A stretch of DNA of 64,000 nt, from the NCBI RefSeq assembly GCF_029893635.1, contig NZ_JARXYR010000002.1, positions 4,129,001 to 4,193,000 on the forward strand. The letters are read 5' to 3'. This DNA comes from Variovorax sp. TBS-050B. Its GTDB lineage: Bacteria; Pseudomonadota; Gammaproteobacteria; Burkholderiales; Burkholderiaceae_C. The position numbers and the translations under genes were made by a program. Numbering within the stretch: the stretch's first letter is position 1; each line of letters begins with the position of its first letter. This document shows, piece by piece, positions 10,694-19,232 of this stretch. Below the pieces are notes generated by a model. It was not told where the DNA came from. It did no database searches and was given only the letters and a program-made list of their open reading frames with translations.

Positions 10694-11649
10694 AGGCGGC
10701 AGCGAACCTGCGCCGGGCCTGCCGGCGCGCGCTCGCCGCCTGCGCGCTCGCGGCCGGGCTGGCGGGCTGCGCCGGCATGCAGCCACAGGCGGTGCCGGGC
10801 GGCGCGCGGCTCGACGACACGCCGCGCATCGCGGTGATCTCGGCCTTCGAGCCCGAGCTCAAGCTGCTGCTCGGCCGCCTCCAGGGGCCGGCCACGCACC
10901 GCGCGAACGGGGTCGAGTTCACCACCGGCAGGCTCGAGGGCAAGCCGGTCGTGCTGTTCCTCTCGGGCATCAGCATGACCAACGCGACGATGAACACGCA
11001 GCTCGCGCTCGACCGCTTCCGCGTCACGAACATCGTGTTCAGCGGCATCGCGGGCGGGGTCAATCCGCGGCTGCACGTGGGCGACGTCACGGTGCCGGCG
11101 CAATGGGGCCAGTACCTCGAGGTGCTGATGGCGCGCGAAACGTCGCCGGGCCGGTTCACCGCGCCTCCCTTCATCACCGACGCCACGTTGCCGAACTTCG
11201 GCATGCTGCACCCGCGCCCCGTCGAGGTGCGCTCGGCGGCGCGCCCGCAGCTGCACCGCAAGTTCTGGTTCGAGGCCGACCCGAAGATGCTCGAGGTGGC
11301 GCGCGGCATCCGCAACGTCGACCTCGCGCACTGCGCGGCTCCGGGCAAGTGCCTCGCGCGCAAGCCCCAGCTGGTGGTCGGCGGCAACGGCGTCTCGGGC
11401 CAGGCCTTCATGGACAACAAGGCGTTCCGCGAATACACCTTCCGCACCTTCGAGGCCAACGTGCTCGACATGGAGACCGCCGCCGTCGGCATGGTGGCGT
11501 ACGCCAACGGCGTGCCGTACATCGCCTTCCGTTCGCTCAGCGACCTGGCGGGCGGCGGCGACGGCGAGAACGAGATGGGCACCTTCATGAACATCGCGGC
11601 CGACAACTCGGCCAAGGTGATGCTGGCCTTCCTCGCGGCATGGCAGTGA
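10690..11649 (+). CDS. Lipoprotein of the nucleoside phosphorylase/nucleosidase superfamily
   Basis: A 319-residue protein with a lipoprotein signal: basic N-terminus, hydrophobic stretch and lipobox LAGC with the modified cysteine at about residue 27. The mature part has the PNP/MTA-nucleosidase fold: FSGIAGGVNPRLHVGDVTVP (phosphate or ribose side) and VLDMETAAVGMVAYANGVPY with the later RSLSDLAGG, where the aspartate is the usual acid catalyst. It would cleave nucleosides outside the cytoplasm. Insertion inside the importer operon, between binding protein and ATPase and overlapping both neighbours (GTGA before, ATG at 11640 after), implies cleavage coupled to base uptake. A Cys-containing insert (CAAPGKCLARK) near residue 220 is unusual. 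Specificity is unknown. Confidence 0.8.
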   Translation: MKAAANLRRACRRALAACALAAGLAGCAGMQPQAVPGGARLDDTPRIAVISAFEPELKLLLGRLQGPATHRANGVEFTTGRLEGKPVVLFLSGISMTNATMNTQLALDRFRVTNIVFSGIAGGVNPRLHVGDVTVPAQWGQYLEVLMARETSPGRFTAPPFITDATLPNFGMLHPRPVEVRSAARPQLHRKFWFEADPKMLEVARGIRNVDLAHCAAPGKCLARKPQLVVGGNGVSGQAFMDNKAFREYTFRTFEANVLDMETAAVGMVAYANGVPYIAFRSLSDLAGGGDGENEMGTFMNIAADNSAKVMLAFLAAWQ

Positions 11650-13250
11650 GCGGTACGCCGGTCCTGCGCCTGCAGGGCATCACCAAGCGCTTCGGCAGCC
11701 TGGTCGCCAACGACGCCGTCTCGCTCGACCTGCAGGCCGGCGAAGTGCTGGCGCTGCTCGGCGAGAACGGTGCGGGCAAGTCGACGCTGATGTCGATCCT
11801 GTTCGGCCACTACGTCGCCGACGAAGGCCGCATCGAAGTCTTCGGCGCGCCGCTGGAACCCGGCCATCCGAAGGCCGCGCTGGCCGCCGGCGTGGGCATG
11901 GTCCACCAGCATTTCACGCTGGCCGACAACCTCAGCGTGCTCGACAACGTGATGATGGGCACCGAGCCGCTGTGGCGCCCGGTGTCGCGCCGCGCGGCCG
12001 CGCGCGAGCGGCTGCTCGAGGTGGCGCAGCGCTTCGGCCTGCCGGTGCAGCCCGAGGCGAGGATCGGCAGCCTTTCGGTGGGCGAGCGGCAGCGCGTGGA
12101 GATCCTCAAGGCGCTCTACCGCGGCGCGCGCATCCTGATCCTCGACGAACCCACGGCCGTGCTCACGCCGCAGGAAAGCGAAGCGCTGTTCGCCACGCTC
12201 GCGCAGATGGTGGCGCAGGGGCTGTCGGTGATCTTCATCAGCCACAAGCTCGGCGAGGTGCTGCGCGTGTCGCACCGGGTGGCGGTGCTGCGCGCCGGCC
12301 GGCTGGTGGCCGAGGCGCGCACGGCCGAGGTCACGCAGTCGCAGCTCGCGCTGTGGATGGTCGGCCATGCGGTCGAGGTGCCGCAGCGCCGGCCGCCGCG
12401 GTCGGTGGGCGACGCGGTGTGCGTGCTCGACCACGTGAGCACCGCGGCCGATGCGCAACACGGACGGGACCGCCTGCGCGACGTGTCGCTGACCTTGCGT
12501 GCGGGCGAGATCACCGCGATCGCGGGCGTGTCGGGCAACGGACAGGCCGCGCTGGCCGAATTGCTCTGCGGCACCCGGCGCGCCGCCTCGGGAACGGCGC
12601 AGCTGATGGGCCGCGCGCTGCCGCCCTCGCCGGCGCGGCTGGTGCAGCGCGGCGTGGCGCGCATTCCCGAAGACCGGCATGCGGTGGGTGTGATCGGCGA
12701 TCTGCCGGTGTGGGAGAACGCGGTGTCCGAGCGCCTGCGCAGCCCGGCCTTCTCGCGCTGGTCGTCGCTGGTGCGGCGCACTGCGGCGCGGCTGCATGCC
12801 CGCCGCATCGAGCAGGCCTTCGACGTGCGCGGCGCCGGCCTCTCGGCGCCGGCCCGCGCGCTCTCGGGCGGCAACATGCAGAAGCTGATCCTCGGGCGCG
12901 CCCTGCTCCCGCCGGCGCCCCCCGATGCCGACCGGCACGACGACAACCGGAAGCATCCCACCCGCGCGCCGCGCCTGATCGTGGCGCATCAGCCGACCTG
13001 GGGGCTGGACATCGGCGCGGTGGCCTATGTGCAGCAGCAGCTCATCGCCGCGCGCGACGCGGGTGCGGCGGTGCTGGTCATTTCCGACGACCTCGACGAA
13101 GTGCTCGCGCTCGGCGACCGCGTGGCCGTGATGCACGGCGGCCGCATCGGCGAGGCCCGGCCGGCCGCGGCATGGACGCGCGAAGCGATCGGCCTGGCGA
13201 TGGCCGGTGCCGCATCGCCACCGGCTTCGGGCCAGGGAGCCGCGGCATGA
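11640..13250 (+). CDS. ABC importer ATPase, duplicated-domain nucleoside/sugar type
   Basis: A 536-residue protein with two ABC domains in one chain, as in RbsA-like and BMP-family nucleoside importers. Domain 1 has Walker A GENGAGKST at about residues 41-49, signature LSVGERQRVEI and Walker B ILILDEPTA. Domain 2 has the degenerate Walker A GVSGNGQAAL, signature LSGGNMQKLILGRAL and Walker B LIVAHQPTWGLD, the usual asymmetric pattern. About 20 extra residues rich in Pro, Asp and His (coded at about 12908-12969) lie between signature and Walker B of domain 2. The gene overlaps both neighbours and would energise the importer formed with the two following permeases. Confidence 0.93.
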   Translation: MAVSGTPVLRLQGITKRFGSLVANDAVSLDLQAGEVLALLGENGAGKSTLMSILFGHYVADEGRIEVFGAPLEPGHPKAALAAGVGMVHQHFTLADNLSVLDNVMMGTEPLWRPVSRRAAARERLLEVAQRFGLPVQPEARIGSLSVGERQRVEILKALYRGARILILDEPTAVLTPQESEALFATLAQMVAQGLSVIFISHKLGEVLRVSHRVAVLRAGRLVAEARTAEVTQSQLALWMVGHAVEVPQRRPPRSVGDAVCVLDHVSTAADAQHGRDRLRDVSLTLRAGEITAIAGVSGNGQAALAELLCGTRRAASGTAQLMGRALPPSPARLVQRGVARIPEDRHAVGVIGDLPVWENAVSERLRSPAFSRWSSLVRRTAARLHARRIEQAFDVRGAGLSAPARALSGGNMQKLILGRALLPPAPPDADRHDDNRKHPTRAPRLIVAHQPTWGLDIGAVAYVQQQLIAARDAGAAVLVISDDLDEVLALGDRVAVMHGGRIGEARPAAAWTREAIGLAMAGAASPPASGQGAAA

Positions 13251-14314
13251 TGCGGCTCGAACGACGCCATGAAGGCTCGCGCGCTGCGCTGGTGCTCGCG
13301 CCCGTCGGCGCGATCGCGTTCACGCTGGCGGTGAGCGCGCTGCTGGTGCTCTGGGCGGGCGCGCCGGTGGGCCGCACCTACGTGCTGCTCTTCGAAGGCG
13401 GCTTCGGCTCGGTGTTCGCCTGGAGCGAGACGCTGACGCGCGCGATTCCGCTGATCCTCACGGGGCTGGCCGCGACGGTGGCCTTCAAGGCGCGGCTCTT
13501 CAACATCGGCGCCGAGGGGCAATTGTTCGCGGGCGCGCTCGCGGCCGTGGCGGTGGGCGGCATGCACGGCGGCACCGGCTTCGAACTGCCGAACTGGCTG
13601 CTGTTCCCGCTGATGATGCTGGCCGCCGCGGCGGCCGGCGCGCTGCTGCTGCTCGGGCCCGCGCTCATGAAGAACCGGCTGGGCGTGGACGAGGTGGTGA
13701 CCACGCTGCTGATCAACTTCATCATGCTGCTCGGCGTCTCCGCGCTGCTCGACGGCCCGATGAAGGACCCGGCCGCGATGGGATGGCCGCAGAGCGTGTC
13801 GCTGCAACCCGACCTCGAACTCGGCAAGCTGATCGCGCAGACGCGCGTGCACACCGGGCTGGTCTGGGCGGTGTCGCTCGCGGTCATCGTGTGGGCGATC
13901 TTCAAGCACACGGTGCTGGGCTTCGACATCCGTGCCACGGGCGCCAATGCGCGCGCCGCGGCCTTCGCGGGCGTGCCGGTCACGCGCACGGTGGTGGTGG
14001 CGGTCGCGCTGCTCTCGGGTGCGCTCGCGGGCCTGGCGGGCGCGATCGAGGTGGCGGGCCGCACGAGCTACGTCACGCTCGACATGTCGCCGGGCTACGG
14101 CTACACCGGCATCGTGATCGCGATGCTCGCGGGGCTGCATCCGCTCGGCGTGATCGCCGCGGGCGTGTTCGTCGCGGGCGTGCTGGTCGGCGCCGACACC
14201 ATGAGCCGCGCCGTGGGCGTGCCGACCTACATCGCCGACGTGATCGTCGCGGCCTCGCTGATCGCGGTGCTGGTGGCGACGCTGCTGACGCAGTACCGGG
14301 TGCGCATGCGATGA
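13247..14314 (+). CDS. ABC importer permease (first)
   Basis: A 355-residue inner membrane permease of the BPD_transp_2/LivM-like type, with about nine hydrophobic segments. Typical sequences are FKARLFNIGAEGQLFAGAL and VDEVVTTLLINFIMLLG, seen in nucleoside permeases such as the NupP/YufP group. It overlaps the ATPase gene by four bases (ATGATG at 13247; the first ATG is taken) and overlaps the second permease gene by four bases. It forms a heterodimeric channel with the next product. Substrate is inferred from the operon. Confidence 0.92.
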   Translation: MMRLERRHEGSRAALVLAPVGAIAFTLAVSALLVLWAGAPVGRTYVLLFEGGFGSVFAWSETLTRAIPLILTGLAATVAFKARLFNIGAEGQLFAGALAAVAVGGMHGGTGFELPNWLLFPLMMLAAAAAGALLLLGPALMKNRLGVDEVVTTLLINFIMLLGVSALLDGPMKDPAAMGWPQSVSLQPDLELGKLIAQTRVHTGLVWAVSLAVIVWAIFKHTVLGFDIRATGANARAAAFAGVPVTRTVVVAVALLSGALAGLAGAIEVAGRTSYVTLDMSPGYGYTGIVIAMLAGLHPLGVIAAGVFVAGVLVGADTMSRAVGVPTYIADVIVAASLIAVLVATLLTQYRVRMR

Positions 14315-15234
14315 GCGACGTCCTCGACATCCTCGCCAACCCCGCGTTCTGGATCGCGGTGCTGCGCATCGCCACGCCGCTGGTCCTCGGCACGCTCGGC
14401 GTGCTGCTGTGCGAACGCGCGGGCGTGCTCAACCTCGGCATCGAAGGCATCATGGTCGCGGGTGCGTTCACCGGCTGGCTCGCGGTGTATGCCGGTGCAC
14501 CGCTGTGGGCCGGCGTGGGCGTGGCCGCGCTCGCGGGCATGGTCTTCGGCTTGCTGCATGCCTTCCTGACCGTGGGCCTCGCGCTGTCGCAGCATGTCTC
14601 GGGTCTCGGCATCACGCTGCTCGCCACGGCGCTCAGCTACTTCGGCTACCGCGTGAGCTTTCCGAAGGTCGACACGCCGCCGACCATCACGCCCTTCGCG
14701 CCGATGGAATGGCTGCCGGTGCCGGTGCTGAACGCGCAGACCTCGCTCACGCTCTTCGCGCTGCTGCTGGTGCCGGCCGTCGCCTGGGTGCTGTACCGCA
14801 CGCCGCTCGGCCTTGCGGTCCGCATGGCGGGCGAGAACCCGCAGGCGGCCGAGAGCCAGGGCGTGTCGGTCGCGGCCACGCGCACGGGCGCCATCGTGGC
14901 GGGCTCGGCGCTGATGGGCGTGGCGGGCTCCTTCCTCACGCTCTCGGCCTTCAATGCCTTCTTCTTCAACATGGTGAACGGGCGCGGCTGGATCTGCGTC
15001 GCGCTCGTGGTGTTCGCCTCGTGGCGGCCCGGCAAGGCCCTGCTCGGCGCGCTGCTGTTCGCCTTCTTCGACGCGCTGCAACTGCGGCTGCAACAATCGG
15101 GCGATGCCGTGCTGCCCTACCAGGTCTACCTGATGCTGCCGTACCTGCTGTCGATCCTGGCGCTGGTGCTGGTGGCGCGCAAGGCCAGCTATCCGCAGGC
15201 GCTGATGAAGCCCTATCGCAAGGGCGAGCGCTGA
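14311..15234 (+). CDS. ABC importer permease (second)
   Basis: A 307-residue inner membrane permease, partner of the preceding one, similar to the NupQ/YufQ group. The family pattern ERAGVLNLGIEGIMVAGAF occurs at about 35-55, and hydrophobic segments continue to the end, finishing with a short basic tail (KPYRKGER). The ATG overlaps the previous stop. Cytosine deaminase follows 22 bases later, so the importer and the first catabolic step for an imported base are probably on one transcript. Confidence 0.92.
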   Translation: MSDVLDILANPAFWIAVLRIATPLVLGTLGVLLCERAGVLNLGIEGIMVAGAFTGWLAVYAGAPLWAGVGVAALAGMVFGLLHAFLTVGLALSQHVSGLGITLLATALSYFGYRVSFPKVDTPPTITPFAPMEWLPVPVLNAQTSLTLFALLLVPAVAWVLYRTPLGLAVRMAGENPQAAESQGVSVAATRTGAIVAGSALMGVAGSFLTLSAFNAFFFNMVNGRGWICVALVVFASWRPGKALLGALLFAFFDALQLRLQQSGDAVLPYQVYLMLPYLLSILALVLVARKASYPQALMKPYRKGER

Positions 15235-15256
15235 ACGCTCACCGGACCTCCCCACG

Positions 15257-16543
15257 ATGCTCGATCTCCTCGTCACCAACGCCACCCTTCCCGACGGCCG
15301 CAGCGGCATGTCGATCGCCGTGCAGGCCGGCCGCATCACCGAGCTCCGCGAAGGCCTCGATGCGCCGGCGCACGAGACGCTCGACGCCGGCGGCCTGCTC
15401 GTGGCGCCGCCTTTCGTCGACCCGCATTTCCACATGGACGCCACGCTGAGCTACGGCCTGCCGCGCGTCAACCAGAGCGGCACGCTGCTCGAAGGCATTG
15501 CGCTGTGGGGCGAACTCAAGCCGCTGCTCACGGCCGACGCGCTGATCGAGCGCGCCCTCGCCTATTGCGACTGGGCAGTCGCCAAGGGCCTGCTCGCGAT
15601 CCGCACGCACGTGGACACCAGCGACCCGAGCCTGCTCGCGGTCGATGCGCTGCTGGAGGTGAAGCGCCGCGTCGCGCCCTACATCGACCTCCAGCTCGTG
15701 GCCTTCCCGCAGGACGGCGTGCTGCGCTCCCAGGGCGGCGTCGAGAACCTCCGGCGCGCGCTCGACAAGGGCGTGGACGTGGTCGGCGGCATTCCGCATT
15801 TCGAGCGCACCATGGCCGACGGCGCCGCGAGCGTGAAGCTGCTGATGGAACTCGCCGCCGAGCGCGGCAGCCTGGTCGACATGCACTGCGACGAGTCGGA
15901 CGACCCGCTCTCGCGCCACATCGAGACGCTGGCTTTCGAAGCGCAGCGCCTGGGCATGCAGGGCCGCGTGACCGGCTCGCACTGCACCTCGATGCACTCG
16001 ATGGACAACTACTACGTGAGCAAGCTGCTGCCGCTGATCGCCGAGAGCGGCGTGGGCGTGGTCGCCAATCCGCTCATCAACATCACGCTGCAGGGCCGCC
16101 ACGACAGCTACCCCAAGCGCCGCGGCATGACCCGCGTGCCCGAGCTCATGGCCGCGGGCGTGAACGTCGCCTTCGGCCACGACTGCGTGATGGACCCGTG
16201 GTACGGCATGGGCTCGGGCGACATGCTCGAGGTCGCGCACATGGGCCTGCACGTGGCGCAGATGACGAGCCAAGCCGGCATCCGCCAGTGCTTCGATGCG
16301 GTGACCGCGAACGCGGCGCGGGCGATGCACCTCGAAGGCTACGGCCTGGAGGCGGGCTGCGACGCGAGCTTCGTGCTGCTGCAGGCGCGCGATCCCATCG
16401 AGGCGATCCGGCTGCGCGCCACGCGGCTCAAGGTCTACCGCAAAGGCCGGCTGCTGGCGGAAACGCCGCCGGCCACCGCGAGCCTGCACCTGGCGGGGCG
16501 CGGCGCGGCCACGAGCTGGATGACGCCGCAGCGCAACGGCTAG
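15257..16543 (+). CDS. codA: Cytosine deaminase (amidohydrolase superfamily)
   Basis: A 428-residue metal-dependent amidohydrolase that would convert cytosine to uracil and ammonia. Metal ligands are visible: HFH at residues 57-59 after FVDP, HCDESDD in the middle, and GHDCVMDPW carrying the catalytic aspartate; the HMGLHVAQM segment also follows E. coli CodA. The last gene of the importer operon, it links imported cytosine to the uracil-consuming upp and URC genes upstream and releases ammonia, in keeping with nitrogen control. Related enzymes can act on isoguanine or creatinine, so specificity is likely but not certain. Its stop codon directly abuts the stop codon of the convergent sensor kinase gene. 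Confidence 0.88.
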   Translation: MLDLLVTNATLPDGRSGMSIAVQAGRITELREGLDAPAHETLDAGGLLVAPPFVDPHFHMDATLSYGLPRVNQSGTLLEGIALWGELKPLLTADALIERALAYCDWAVAKGLLAIRTHVDTSDPSLLAVDALLEVKRRVAPYIDLQLVAFPQDGVLRSQGGVENLRRALDKGVDVVGGIPHFERTMADGAASVKLLMELAAERGSLVDMHCDESDDPLSRHIETLAFEAQRLGMQGRVTGSHCTSMHSMDNYYVSKLLPLIAESGVGVVANPLINITLQGRHDSYPKRRGMTRVPELMAAGVNVAFGHDCVMDPWYGMGSGDMLEVAHMGLHVAQMTSQAGIRQCFDAVTANAARAMHLEGYGLEAGCDASFVLLQARDPIEAIRLRATRLKVYRKGRLLAETPPATASLHLAGRGAATSWMTPQRNG

Positions 16544-17854
16544 CTAGGACAGCGGCAGGCACAGCCGCGCGCGCAGGCCCTGGCCGGCCGGTGTGTCCAG
16601 TTCGAGCCGCCCGCCGTGCGCCTGCGCAATGCGCTGCGCAATCGCCAGGCCGAGCCCCGCGCCAGGCGCCCCGCTGCGGTCGGCACGTCCGCGGCGAAAG
16701 GCCTGCTTGAGCGATTCCGCCTCGGCCGGCTCGATGCCCGCACCGTGGTCCGCCACCTCGACCACCGCTTCGCCGCTGGCCACGCGCGTCGAAAGCACGA
16801 CCGGCGGCCTGCCATGGCGCCACGCGTTCTCCATCAGGTTGCCGATGGCGCGCTGCATCGCGACGGGCCGCAGCGGCATCGGCGGCAGGCCGCCCAGGTG
16901 CAGCGCCATCGGCCGGCCATGGTCGGCACCCGCGGCCGCAAGCTGTTGCACGAGTTCGTCGAGCGAGACCGGCACCGCCTGCTCGTCGCCCTCCCCGCGC
17001 GCGAAATCGAGGAACTGCCCGACGATGGCATCCATCTCCTCCACGCTGCGCGTCATGCTGCTCGCGAGCTCGGGCTCCAGGCGGTCGCGCACGATCTCGA
17101 CGCCCAGGCGGAGCTTGGTCAACGGCGTGCGCAGGTCGTGCGAGATGCCGGCGAGCATCAGTGCCCGTTCGCGCTCGGTCTGGCGCAGGCTGCCCACGAG
17201 CTGGTTGAAGCTGCGGCTCACGGTGGCGACTTCGGTGGGACCGTCCTCGGACAGCGGTGCAGGTTCGCGGCCCGCCGCCAGCATGCGCGCCGCCTCGACC
17301 ACGCGCGCCAGCGGCCGGTTGAGCCGGCGCTGCAGCCACAGCGCACCCACCAGCGCCAGCAGCGCGCTGCCCACCGACACCGCCACCAGCGCGCCCGTGA
17401 ACTCGCGCACGGGCAGCAGCCCGGGCGTAACGATCCAGTGTTCGCTGCCGTCGAGCGCGAGCCGGAGCGCGAGCCCGCCGTCGGGCTCGCGCCGCCACAC
17501 GAGTTCGACGCCCTGCGCCGCGATGCGCGCCGACACCGCACGCACGAAGCGGCGCTCCAGCGGCGTCAGCAGCACGCGGGCATCGTCGCCTGCCGTGCGT
17601 GCACGGTCCGCGCGGCCCGCGAGCGCCTGGCCGTTGAATCCCGCCACGAAGTCCGGTCGCTGCGCCGGCGGCAGCGCGCGCAGGCCCGCGCGAATGGCGG
17701 CCACGTTGCGTGCGACGCTCTCGGCGATCTGGTCGAGCCGCGGCTTGATGATCATCTCGCGCAGCAGCAGACCACCGCCGATCTGGCCCAGCGCGATGAG
17801 CAGCACGATCAGGAGCGCGTTGCGCCCGAACAGGCTGCGCGGGAGGAGGCTCAT
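16544..17854 (-). CDS. EnvZ-like sensor histidine kinase
   Basis: A 436-residue membrane kinase. One membrane helix is at about 10-32 and a second at about 150-172, with a periplasmic sensor region of about 115 residues between. HAMP (RRLNRPLARVVEAARML) follows. The phosphorylated histidine is H239 in SGISHDLRTPLTKLRLG. The ATP-binding domain has N box NLMENAWRHG, DHGAGI and GAGLGLAIA. The start overlaps the stop of the response regulator gene (ATGA). The sensed signal is unknown; the divergent EF-hand and secreted protein genes raise the possibility of a metal or envelope cue. Confidence 0.92.
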   Translation of the reverse strand: MSLLPRSLFGRNALLIVLLIALGQIGGGLLLREMIIKPRLDQIAESVARNVAAIRAGLRALPPAQRPDFVAGFNGQALAGRADRARTAGDDARVLLTPLERRFVRAVSARIAAQGVELVWRREPDGGLALRLALDGSEHWIVTPGLLPVREFTGALVAVSVGSALLALVGALWLQRRLNRPLARVVEAARMLAAGREPAPLSEDGPTEVATVSRSFNQLVGSLRQTERERALMLAGISHDLRTPLTKLRLGVEIVRDRLEPELASSMTRSVEEMDAIVGQFLDFARGEGDEQAVPVSLDELVQQLAAAGADHGRPMALHLGGLPPMPLRPVAMQRAIGNLMENAWRHGRPPVVLSTRVASGEAVVEVADHGAGIEPAEAESLKQAFRRGRADRSGAPGAGLGLAIAQRIAQAHGGRLELDTPAGQGLRARLCLPLS

Positions 17855-18576
17855 GGCACGAACATGTAGCCGAGGCCCCACACCGTGCGGATGTGGCGCG
17901 GCTGCGCGGTGTCGGCTTCGATGAGCTTGCGCAGGCGCATCACCTGCACGTCGATGCTGCGGTCGGTCGCCTCGTGTTCGCGGCCGCGCGCCAGCTCGAT
18001 CAGGCGTTCCCGGCCGAGCGGCCGGTTGGCATGGAGCGCCAGCGCCTGGAGCAGCGCGAACTCGCCGGTGGTGAGCGGCACGTCCTGCACGGCGCCGTCC
18101 GCCGTCTCGCGCTCGAGGCGGCGTTCGTCCAGGTGCAGCCGGAAGGCGCCGAAGCGGACGCTTTGCTGCGCCGGCGCGGGACCGACATGGGCGCCGAGCA
18201 TGCGCTGGCGCCGCACCAGCGCCTGGATGCGCGCCAGCAGTTCGCGCGGGTTGAAGGGCTTGGGCAGGTAGTCGTCGGCACCCATTTCGAGTCCGACGAT
18301 GCGATCGACCGGATCGCCGCGCGCGGTGAGCATGAGGATCGGAATGGTCTCGCCCTGGGCGCGCAGCCGGCGGCAGACGGCCAGGCCGTCCTCGCCGGGC
18401 ATCATCACGTCGAGCACCAGCACGTCGAAGCGCTCGCGCGCGAGCAGCCGGTCGAGCGGCCCGGCGCCGTCGACGGTGCGCACCGCATAGCCCTGGTCGC
18501 CGAGGTAGCGCTGCAGCAGCGCGCGCAGGTCGGCCTCGTCGTCGGCGATCAGGATGCGGGCGAGCGCGTCGGTCAT
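17851..18576 (-). CDS. OmpR-family response regulator
   Basis: A 241-residue transcription regulator. The receiver domain has the acidic pair D12-D13, phosphoacceptor D56 in VLVLDVMMPGEDG, and the conserved lysine in DDYLPKPFNPREL. A winged-helix DNA-binding domain follows (TTGEFALLQALALHANRPLG ... DVQVMRLRKLIE). The frame is open to 18657, but the start MTDALARIL at 18576 is preferred: it gives standard OmpR length and leaves the strong inverted repeat at 18621-18669 outside the coding region. It is co-transcribed with the kinase gene and divergent from the gene at 18769. Confidence 0.92.
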   Translation of the reverse strand: MTDALARILIADDEADLRALLQRYLGDQGYAVRTVDGAGPLDRLLARERFDVLVLDVMMPGEDGLAVCRRLRAQGETIPILMLTARGDPVDRIVGLEMGADDYLPKPFNPRELLARIQALVRRQRMLGAHVGPAPAQQSVRFGAFRLHLDERRLERETADGAVQDVPLTTGEFALLQALALHANRPLGRERLIELARGREHEATDRSIDVQVMRLRKLIEADTAQPRHIRTVWGLGYMFVP

Positions 18577-18620
18577 GCGGGAATCGTAACGGCGAGGGCC
18601 CGGCCCGACCGCGGGCGAAA

Positions 18621-18669
18621 TCATGACAAACGATGACAGCGCCCGAGGAGCGTTCATCGATTGTCATGA
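18621..18669. promoter_or_regulatory. Paired operator between the two-component system and the secreted-protein operon
   Basis: TCATGACAAACGATGA (18621-18636) and TCATCGATTGTCATGA (18654-18669) form an inverted repeat with 15 of 16 matching bases around a 17-base spacer. The left arm region also holds a direct repeat ATGACA-N4-ATGACA (18623-18638), the ten-base spacing favoured by OmpR/PhoB-type regulators; the right arm read on the minus strand gives ATGACA-N4-ATGAAC. Each arm may be a regulator dimer site, one for each divergent promoter. Confidence 0.65.
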
Positions 18670-18768
18670 ACCGGCCCGGCGTCGAAACGTCTGGCTCACA
18701 TCTCCCGTCCACATTGGCCTTCGGGCTCCGCAAGGTGCGGGGCCGCCATCGCAAAGGAGACCTTCGAT

Positions 18769-19215
18769 ATGATTCGCGTGCTTTCCCTTTCCACGCTGCC
18801 GATGCTCGCGGCCGTGCTGCTGGCGCCGGCGCTCGCGCCCTCCGAGGCCGCCGCGGCCAGCCGCCATGTGCTGCGCCCCAACGCCGCGGGCGGCATCACC
18901 GCAACGAACATGCGCGCGGTGCGCGGGCCTTACGGCGGCTATGCGGCGCGCGCCGGTGCGACGTCCTTCCAGCCCGACGGCTCGGCCAGCCACCATGGCC
19001 GCATGTCCGCCGTCGGGGCGCGAGGTGCCGTCACCAGCAGCGGCAGCGCCACGCGAGACGCCGCGGGCCACGTGACGCAGAGCCGCAGCACCACCGCCAC
19101 CAGCGCGCTCACCGGCAACACGATCCAGCGCAGCACCAGCTACAGCAGCGACGGCGGCCTGACGCGCAGCGCCACCTGCTACAGCGCCGCCGGCGCGGTC
19201 ATTCCATGCCGTTGA
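18769..19215 (+). CDS. Secreted Ser/Thr/Ala-rich protein of unknown function
   Basis: A 148-residue protein with a signal sequence (hydrophobic residues 3-20, cleavage likely after SEAAAA). The mature part is rich in Ser, Thr, Gly and Ala, with loosely repeated units of the kind TSSGSATRDAAGHVTQSRS, suggesting an extended beta structure. Two cysteines near the end (ATCYSAAGAVIPCR) could form a disulfide. AAGGAG precedes the ATG. It is the first gene after the paired operator and is likely controlled by the divergent two-component system. No function is recognised. Confidence 0.7.
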   Translation: MIRVLSLSTLPMLAAVLLAPALAPSEAAAASRHVLRPNAAGGITATNMRAVRGPYGGYAARAGATSFQPDGSASHHGRMSAVGARGAVTSSGSATRDAAGHVTQSRSTTATSALTGNTIQRSTSYSSDGGLTRSATCYSAAGAVIPCR

Positions 19216-19232
19216 TGCAAAGGAGCACGTCC

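Noticed and set aside
18577..18657. Longer start for the response regulator
   Set aside because: The added 27 residues have no family similarity and would overlap the inverted-repeat operator; MTDALARIL at 18576 gives standard length.
16544..18754. A single 736-codon frame that would fuse upstream sequence to the sensor kinase
   Set aside because: The part before 17854 is the response regulator gene read out of frame; the kinase has a coupled ATG at 17854 and normal length.
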